Source of the DNA: Labilibaculum euxinicum
GTDB lineage: Bacteria > Bacteroidota > Bacteroidia > Bacteroidales > Marinifilaceae
Direction: 5' to 3'
Length of the DNA: 64,000 bases
NCBI RefSeq assembly: GCF_009795715.1
Contig: NZ_WTCR01000008.1
Location: 124,001 to 188,000 of the forward strand
Shown here: positions 58,700-64,000 of the stretch, piece after piece
How positions within the stretch are numbered: the stretch's first letter is position 1
Layout of the letters: the number at the start of each line of letters is the position of its first letter
The notes under the pieces: generated by a model
Databases searched by the model: none
Seen by the model: the letters and a program-made list of their open reading frames with translations, nothing else
Told to the model about the DNA's origin: nothing
Program-made: the position numbers and the translations under genes

Positions 58700-58963
58700 T
58701 CTTATGATTTAATTGTAGGTATTTGTTTTTGTGTTTCTCAAAAATATTAAAAATAAGTTAAGCCCGGTTCAAAAATTGGTTTTTCCTTACAATGCCTTAA
58801 TAAATACAAGGATTAATTAATTTTGCCACGGTTTTGTTTTTGCTGACAGAAGGAATACCTATTCCATATTTTTATCACTAAATTTGCTAAGCTGAAAACA
58901 AATACAGCTTTAAAGTATTCAATTATTAAAATGAGACAGCAGATTAAATGATCTTTCTTCTCA

Positions 58964-58981
58964 TCCTGAAATATTTCGGGA
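58964..58981. repeat. TCCTGAAA/TTTCGGGA palindrome upstream of nadE
   Basis: TCCTGAAA-TA-TTTCGGGA (58964-58981) ends 16 bp before the nadE start codon. It resembles the element at 3670-3688. It could mask or present the ribosome-binding region. Confidence 0.55.
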
Positions 58982-58997
58982 ATCATATCTTTTAAGT

Positions 58998-60644
58998 ATG
59001 AAAATAGCATTAGCCCAATTAAACTATCATATTGGTAATTTCGAGAGCAACACTGAAAAAATTATTTCAGCAATCAATAAGTCACGCAAAAGCGGCGTAG
59101 ATTTGGTTCTGTTTTCAGAGTTAGCCATTTGTGGATATCCGCCAAAAGATTTACTGGAACGTAAGGAATTTGTTGAGAAATCTAAATCGGCACTTCAAAA
59201 AGTAGCGGAGCATTGCATTGATATTGCTGCCGTAATTGGAGGGCCATCAGTAAATCCTCATCCGAAAGGGAAAAATTTATACAACTCTGCTTATTTCATT
59301 TCCAACGGGAAAATTGAGAGTATTCATAATAAAACTCTGTTGCCTAATTACGATATTTTCGACGAATACAGGTACTTTGAACCCAATACAGAATTCTCTT
59401 TGGTTGAATTGAAAGGAAAAAAAATTGCACTCACTATTTGTGAAGATTTATGGGAAACCCAACCTGTAGACAACAACTTTGCAAAATCAGCATTGTACAC
59501 AATTTCACCAATGGAAGAGCTAAGCAAACTCAATCCTGATTTTGTGGTAAACATTGCAGCATCGCCATTTTCCTATAATCAGCAGGATTTGCGAACCAAT
59601 ATTTTGAAGGCAACTTCGGAAAGATATCAACTTCCAATATTCTACGTCAATCAGATTGGAGCGCACACCGAATTAATTTTTGACGGTGACTCTTTGGTTA
59701 TGAATTCGAAGGGAGAAGTAGCCAAACGATTAAATTATTTCGAGGAAGACTATCAGATAGTTGATCTTGAAGCAATTGAAAATCAAAAAGCAGAAGCCAG
59801 AAATGTAAATTACATAGAAAAAATTCATGATGCCTTGGTTTTAGGTCTGAAAGATTATTTCGGAAAAATGGGATTCACCAAAACAACACTGGGGCTTTCA
59901 GGCGGAATTGATTCGGCAGTAACAGTGGTTTTGGCAGAACGAGCTCTTGGTAAAGAAAATGTGCGGGTTCTGCTGATGCCTTCCGAATTCTCTTCGGATC
60001 ACTCCATAAAAGACGCGGTAGATTTAGCAGAGAACTTAGGCATTCAATACGATATTGTCCCAATTCAGAATATTTTTCAGGAATTTCAAAAATCCTTAGG
60101 TCCAATATTCGGCGATCTCCCTTTTAATGTTGCTGAAGAAAATATACAGGCTCGCATAAGAGGAACATTAGTTATGGGCTTATCGAATAAATTTGGACAC
60201 ATCCTTCTAAACACATCAAATAAGAGTGAATCGGCAGTTGGATACGGCACATTGTATGGAGACATGAATGGTGGCTTATCGGTACTTGGAGATGTTTACA
60301 AAACCGATGTTTTCAAATTGGCCTGGTTCATCAATAAAGATAAAGAGGTAATTCCAGAAAACTCAATTGTAAAACCACCATCAGCCGAATTACGTCCCGA
60401 TCAAAAAGATTCGGATTCTTTACCAGATTACGATGTGTTAGACGGCATTTTATTTCGATATATAGAAAAAAATATGTCTTCAGAAGAAATTATTCAAGAT
60501 GGTTTTGAAAGAGCAACGGTTCAAAAAGCCCTTAGGTTAGTCAATATGAATGAATACAAAAGATTCCAGACTCCGCCTATTTTACGCGTTTCATCGAAGG
60601 CTTTTGGCTTTGGCCGGAAAATCCCCTTAGTAGCAAAACACTAA
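58998..60644 (+). CDS. nadE: Glutamine-dependent NAD+ synthetase
   Basis: Converts nicotinic acid adenine dinucleotide to NAD using ammonia freed from glutamine. 548 residues in two domains. The N-terminal nitrilase-type glutaminase has E41, K112 and C148. The C-terminal synthetase has the P-loop LGLSGGIDSAVT near 298 and later NTSNKSESAVGYGTLYGD. This two-domain form can use glutamine directly. The transcript start and the palindrome at 58964-58981 are close to the ATG. Confidence 0.97.
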   Translation: MKIALAQLNYHIGNFESNTEKIISAINKSRKSGVDLVLFSELAICGYPPKDLLERKEFVEKSKSALQKVAEHCIDIAAVIGGPSVNPHPKGKNLYNSAYFISNGKIESIHNKTLLPNYDIFDEYRYFEPNTEFSLVELKGKKIALTICEDLWETQPVDNNFAKSALYTISPMEELSKLNPDFVVNIAASPFSYNQQDLRTNILKATSERYQLPIFYVNQIGAHTELIFDGDSLVMNSKGEVAKRLNYFEEDYQIVDLEAIENQKAEARNVNYIEKIHDALVLGLKDYFGKMGFTKTTLGLSGGIDSAVTVVLAERALGKENVRVLLMPSEFSSDHSIKDAVDLAENLGIQYDIVPIQNIFQEFQKSLGPIFGDLPFNVAEENIQARIRGTLVMGLSNKFGHILLNTSNKSESAVGYGTLYGDMNGGLSVLGDVYKTDVFKLAWFINKDKEVIPENSIVKPPSAELRPDQKDSDSLPDYDVLDGILFRYIEKNMSSEEIIQDGFERATVQKALRLVNMNEYKRFQTPPILRVSSKAFGFGRKIPLVAKH

Positions 60645-60718
60645 TTAATGGGTATAAACACCTACTTAACAGCATGTTGTCGAACATCACTTAAATAATG
60701 AATTATTTCTGTATTCAT

Positions 60719-60749
60719 TTTCACATTTCATTTCATTTATATACTTTTG
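60719..60749 (+). promoter_or_regulatory. Promoter of the Crp/Fnr regulator gene
   Basis: TTTC (60719-60722), 19 nt, then TACTTTTG (60742-60749). Transcription would start about 43 nt before the ATG at 60800. Confidence 0.62.
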
Positions 60750-60799
60750 AAGTGTTTTAAAACATACAACGTATTTTAAATCCATATTCCACCTTGTAT

Positions 60800-61516
60800 A
60801 TGATTGAGAATGATAGAAAATCCAGAGAGATTATTTGTGGGGAAGTAATTAATAATTCGAGTTCAGTATTTAATGTTCTAACTCCTTCTGAAAAAGAAGA
60901 GTTAATGGCGAACATGACCTGTTCTTTTTTTAAGAAAGGTGAATACATTTACAAAGAAGGTGAAAGACCAATTGGGCTTATTTGTTTGTCTGAAGGAAAA
61001 GTAAAGATATTTAAAGAAGGCGTAGGCGGTCGCGAGCAAATTGTTCGAATGGCAAAACCTATTGGTTTTATTGGATACCGTGCACTTTTTGCCGAAGAAA
61101 ACAACATTGCTTCGGCTGTTGCAATTGAAGATTCTATAACCTGTACAGTTAGCTACGAATTGATGCTGAAATTTATTAAACCCAATTCTGACCTTTCTTT
61201 GTGCATTATACGTTCGCTTTCTACCGAATTAGGATTTTCAAACAACAGAACAATCACCCTTACTCAGAAACACATTCGAGGAAGATTGGCTGAATCGCTG
61301 CTTTTTCTTCGTGATACTTATGGTTTTGAAGATGATGAAGCAACCATTAAGGTTTATCTTTCGAGAGAAGATATCGCTAACCTATCGAATATGACAACAT
61401 CAAATGCAATTCGTACACTTTCCACTTTTGCAAGCGAAGGAATCATTTCAATTGATGGCCGGAAAATTAAGATTTTAGATAAGGTTAGATTAGACCGGGT
61501 TAGTAAACTTGGATAA
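60800..61516 (+). CDS. Crp/Fnr-family transcriptional regulator
   Basis: The protein has 238 residues from the ATG at 60800; a TTG two codons earlier is unlikely. Cyclic-nucleotide-like effector domain at about 25-125 (FKKGEYIYKEGERPIGLICLSEGKVKIFKEG), a long dimerisation helix, and a C-terminal winged helix at about 165-220 (LSREDIANLSNMTTSNAIRTLSTFASEGII). No Fnr-type cysteine cluster is present at the N-terminus, so oxygen sensing by Fe-S is unlikely. Target genes unknown. Own promoter and terminator. Confidence 0.94.
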   Translation: MIENDRKSREIICGEVINNSSSVFNVLTPSEKEELMANMTCSFFKKGEYIYKEGERPIGLICLSEGKVKIFKEGVGGREQIVRMAKPIGFIGYRALFAEENNIASAVAIEDSITCTVSYELMLKFIKPNSDLSLCIIRSLSTELGFSNNRTITLTQKHIRGRLAESLLFLRDTYGFEDDEATIKVYLSREDIANLSNMTTSNAIRTLSTFASEGIISIDGRKIKILDKVRLDRVSKLG

Positions 61517-61538
61517 GAGCTGCTTCTTAAAATATAGC

Positions 61539-61568
61539 AAGCCATCTCGTTAGGGATGGCTTTTATTT
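61539..61568 (+). terminator. Terminator after the Crp/Fnr gene
   Basis: AAGCCATC (61539-61546) pairs with GATGGCTT (61555-61562) over an 8-nt loop and is followed by TTATTTT. Confidence 0.75.
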
Positions 61569-61618
61569 TGCAGTAGTAATTAGCAGGTGCAACAAAAGCT
61601 GAACAAATATTCGAACCC

Positions 61619-61710
61619 TGTGTGTTAGGGATTATAACGGATACCCCACAGCGAAGAATGAGCGAGGAATAGGAGTGAAAAGCCCGCCACGAGGAACGAG
61701 GGGAACACCC
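61619..61710. repeat. Structured, GC-richer repeat-like element
   Basis: About 92 bp visibly GC-richer than the flanks. It contains GTGTTAGGGATTATAACGG, then ACCCCACAGCGAAGAATGAG, a purine-rich core, AAGCCCG and a final GAACACCC. The ends are complementary (GTGTT at 61622-61626 with AACAC at 61704-61708), so a closed stem is likely. Elements of the same general layout (GTGTTAGGGAT ... AGCCCG ... GAACxCCC) occur dispersed in other Bacteroidota genomes to my memory; I have not checked this. Confidence 0.55.
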
Positions 61711-61719
61711 AAAATATTT

Positions 61720-64000
61720 TTATTCCTGAAAATAAACACGTTTTACCCGTCGCGAAATGGTGGTGAGAATTTCGTAGGGAATGGTATCCAATTGTTCGGC
61801 CAATTTACTTACCGAATAATCGTCGCCAAAAATTAGAACGGAATCTCCTTCTTTAGCATCGGTATTGGTCAAATCGATCATACTCATATCCATGCAAATA
61901 TTGCCAACAACGGGCACCAATTGCCCATTCACCATTACTTTTCCAAGGCCGTTGCTCAGTTTACGATTGAAACCATCGGCATAACCTATTGGGATAACTC
62001 CAATGCGCGTATCGGTCTGTAATTGCCCTTTTCGTCCGTAACCTACGGTATTCTCTTTCGACACTTCTTTTATCTGCGAAATTGTAGTTTTTAAACTACT
62101 CACATTCATCAGTTTTTCCTGATGTATGGCACTGATTCCATAAAGACCAATTCCCAAACGAACCATATTGAATTGTGCTTGCGGAAAACGTTCGATACCG
62201 GCTGAATTTAAAATATGCCGATCGATAGGATACGAAAACTGCGACAATATTTGATCGCTCCATTGGGTAAACGAATCAATTTGCCTAGTCGTAAAATCAT
62301 CGTGTTGCTGCTCATCTGCACCCGCCAAATGGGAAAATACAGAACTGATAAAGAAATGATCATTGTTCACAATCAGTGACAACAAAGTATCAATATCGTG
62401 ATGAACAAAACCCAAACGATTCATTCCTGTATCCAGTTTTATGTGAATAGGATAGTTTCTTACTCCATTTCGCTTTAATGCTTTTTCAAATTCAAGACAA
62501 ATAGTCTGATTGTATATTTCTGGCTCAAGGCGATACTCAATCATGGTGTCGAAACTGTGAGGCTCCGGATTCATCACCATAATTGGGATCGTGATTCCTG
62601 CGTTTCTTAGTTCAACACCTTCGTCGGCTATGGCAACGGCTAAATAATTAACCCGGTGATATTGCAGTAAATTAGCAATTTCGGTTGATCCGCTTCCGTA
62701 AGAAAAAGCTTTCACCATTACCACCAGTTTGGTACTTGGTTTTAATAAGGAACGGAAGTAGTTCAGATTGTGAACCATGGCATTTAAGTTCACTTCCAGA
62801 ACCGTTTGGTGTGCTTTGTATTGAAGCGCATTTGAAATTCTCTCAAAATGAAAATTTCTTGCTCCTTTTATCAGAATAATTTCGTCCTTAAACTGATTTC
62901 GATTCAAATCTGCCAGAAATACATCGGTTGAGCGATAAAAAGAAGCATTGCAGGTAAATAGTTTAGATTGCGACGAAATACCTTCCCCAATACCAATCAG
63001 ACGATTTATTTTCTTCTGTTCGAGCAATTTGGATATCGCCTTGTAAAGCTGATGATTTGTATAACCCGATTGAAAAATATCTGATAAAATAATGGTTTTG
63101 CTCTTATCTTTTTGCTGCTGATTCATTAAATCCAAGGCAATTCCAAGCGAACCCAAATCTGAATTGTAATAATCATTAATTAGTGTACAATCACCTATTC
63201 CTTCTTTGATTTCCAATCGCATGGCAACTGGTTCTAATTTCGGGAATCGTTCTTTTATGGTTTCATCATCAACATTCAGGTTTAGCAAACAGAGCCAGCA
63301 GGTAATTGCATTATCAATTGAGGCTTTATCACTAAAAGGCAAATTTATCTCTTTTGTTTCCTTCTTATATTTGATTTTAATGAATGTTCGGTTCCCTTTT
63401 ATTTCTTCCGAAACAACCATCAAATTGGCAGCCTGATTTCTTGACCAGGAAATCAATTCTCTATTCTGTCCATACCGGGACTTTAAAGATTCATCTACAA
63501 GTTTATTATCGGCACAATACACAATCGAATCGCAGGAAGAGAATAATTTTATCTTCTCTTCTAATTTCTGAACTTCATCCTTAAAATTCTCGCGATGTGC
63601 ATCCCCAAAATGAGTAAAAATCCCATAGGTAGGTTGAATAATTTTTGAGAGTTGATCCATTTCTCCCGGTTGAGAAATACCAGCCTCAAAAATAGCCAAA
63701 TTGGCCTCACTGTTCATGTTCCAGACAGAAAGCGGAACTCCCACCTGAGAATTATAGCTTTTGGGACTACGAACAATAGAATACGATTCATTCAACAACT
63801 GATACAGCCACTCTTTTACAATGGTTTTTCCATTGCTGCCGGTAATTCCTATTACGGGAAAAGAGAAATTCTTTCGGTGATTTTCGGCCAAATTCTGCAA
63901 GGCAATAAGCGTGTCGTGAACCAAAACAAAGCCGGCCTCAGGATACTGTTTTAAATCTGTACTTTCAGAATTACTCACAACAAATGCGCGTACCCCTTTT
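61720..64000 (-). CDS. Bifunctional MurF / alanine racemase (cut by window edge)
   Basis: The frame runs from the stop at 61720 to the right edge of the window. Codons at 63979-63999 extend the protein as KGVRAFV, the typical MurF N-terminal end, so a GTG at 63978 is not the start. The MurF part joins D-Ala-D-Ala to UDP-MurNAc-tripeptide: P-loop GITGSNGKT near 63828. The racemase part, from about 62800 downwards, converts L- to D-alanine with PLP on K (VMVKAFSYGSGS) and catalytic tyrosine (VGYGRKG). The fused order MurF-Alr is usual in Bacteroidota. Confidence 0.97.
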   Translation of the reverse strand, partial: KGVRAFVVSNSESTDLKQYPEAGFVLVHDTLIALQNLAENHRKNFSFPVIGITGSNGKTIVKEWLYQLLNESYSIVRSPKSYNSQVGVPLSVWNMNSEANLAIFEAGISQPGEMDQLSKIIQPTYGIFTHFGDAHRENFKDEVQKLEEKIKLFSSCDSIVYCADNKLVDESLKSRYGQNRELISWSRNQAANLMVVSEEIKGNRTFIKIKYKKETKEINLPFSDKASIDNAITCWLCLLNLNVDDETIKERFPKLEPVAMRLEIKEGIGDCTLINDYYNSDLGSLGIALDLMNQQQKDKSKTIILSDIFQSGYTNHQLYKAISKLLEQKKINRLIGIGEGISSQSKLFTCNASFYRSTDVFLADLNRNQFKDEIILIKGARNFHFERISNALQYKAHQTVLEVNLNAMVHNLNYFRSLLKPSTKLVVMVKAFSYGSGSTEIANLLQYHRVNYLAVAIADEGVELRNAGITIPIMVMNPEPHSFDTMIEYRLEPEIYNQTICLEFEKALKRNGVRNYPIHIKLDTGMNRLGFVHHDIDTLLSLIVNNDHFFISSVFSHLAGADEQQHDDFTTRQIDSFTQWSDQILSQFSYPIDRHILNSAGIERFPQAQFNMVRLGIGLYGISAIHQEKLMNVSSLKTTISQIKEVSKENTVGYGRKGQLQTDTRIGVIPIGYADGFNRKLSNGLGKVMVNGQLVPVVGNICMDMSMIDLTNTDAKEGDSVLIFGDDYSVSKLAEQLDTIPYEILTTISRRVKRVYFQE

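Overview
The window reads as chromosomal core DNA of a member of the Bacteroidota. It is AT-rich, and at least eight promoters fit the phylum's pattern (TTTG or TTTC, about 18-20 nt, then TAnnTTTG). It also carries genes typical of the phylum: gldB, a MurF-alanine racemase fusion, a TGS/SAD-uridine kinase fusion, DUF1573, SPOR/PD40 and DUF4369-thioredoxin lipoproteins, and CarboxypepD_reg domains ending in LDEVVV-type motifs. The order is probably near Marinilabiliales/Bacteroidales, but that is a guess. I see no phage, insertion sequence, conjugative module, restriction system or CRISPR array.

Layout. 1-5.5 kb, minus strand: a cut dihydrouridine synthase, a TetR regulator, a probable small RNA, a secreted thioredoxin, a sigma-54 response regulator, a small PepSY-like secreted protein, an unknown membrane protein and a DoxX protein. 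5.6-9.2 kb: an M28 peptidase gene broken by one base in a T run, serine ammonia-lyase, and a tRNA cluster (one Ser, then three tandem copies of Pro). 9.4-13.4 kb: a minus-strand operon SPOR/PD40 protein - clpS - nfeD - floA. 13.7-19.6 kb: bcp-recA, an S9 peptidase, a helical protein of unknown function and a DMT transporter. 19.6-26 kb: a TerB-ABCG exporter fusion, a lipoprotein and a LytS/LytTR-type two-component pair. 26-35.5 kb: nicotinamidase-like hydrolase, miaA, two Yip1 proteins, smpB, uridine kinase fusion, uvrA and a lytic transglycosylase.

35.7-44.8 kb: lipoprotein, PatB-type lyase, DMT transporter, an ECF sigma factor with a composite membrane anti-sigma candidate facing a VWA protein, a single-domain degenerate DEAD-box protein, Dps and a membrane protein. 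44.9-55.9 kb: exported bleomycin-hydrolase-like peptidase, lpdA, a zinc/manganese ABC operon with a dyad over its promoter, a DUF4369-thioredoxin lipoprotein, meaB, DUF1573 and an M20 amidohydrolase. 56-64 kb: a 56-residue ferredoxin, the gldB-nitrilase-formyl-THF cyclo-ligase operon, nadE, a Crp/Fnr regulator, a structured repeat-like element and murF-alr running off the right edge.

Most genes are housekeeping or envelope functions. The less ordinary material is: the sigma/anti-sigma/VWA locus at 39.0-42.9 kb, whose two membrane or secreted proteins both carry SusC-like fragments; a candidate small RNA near 1.5 kb; a gene-free convergent region at 29.5-29.8 kb with its own promoter and palindromes; the metal-transport operator; the TerB-ABCG fusion; the degenerate DEAD-box protein; and the GC-richer repeat-like element at 61.6-61.7 kb. 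I found no single locus that I can defend as an entirely new system.
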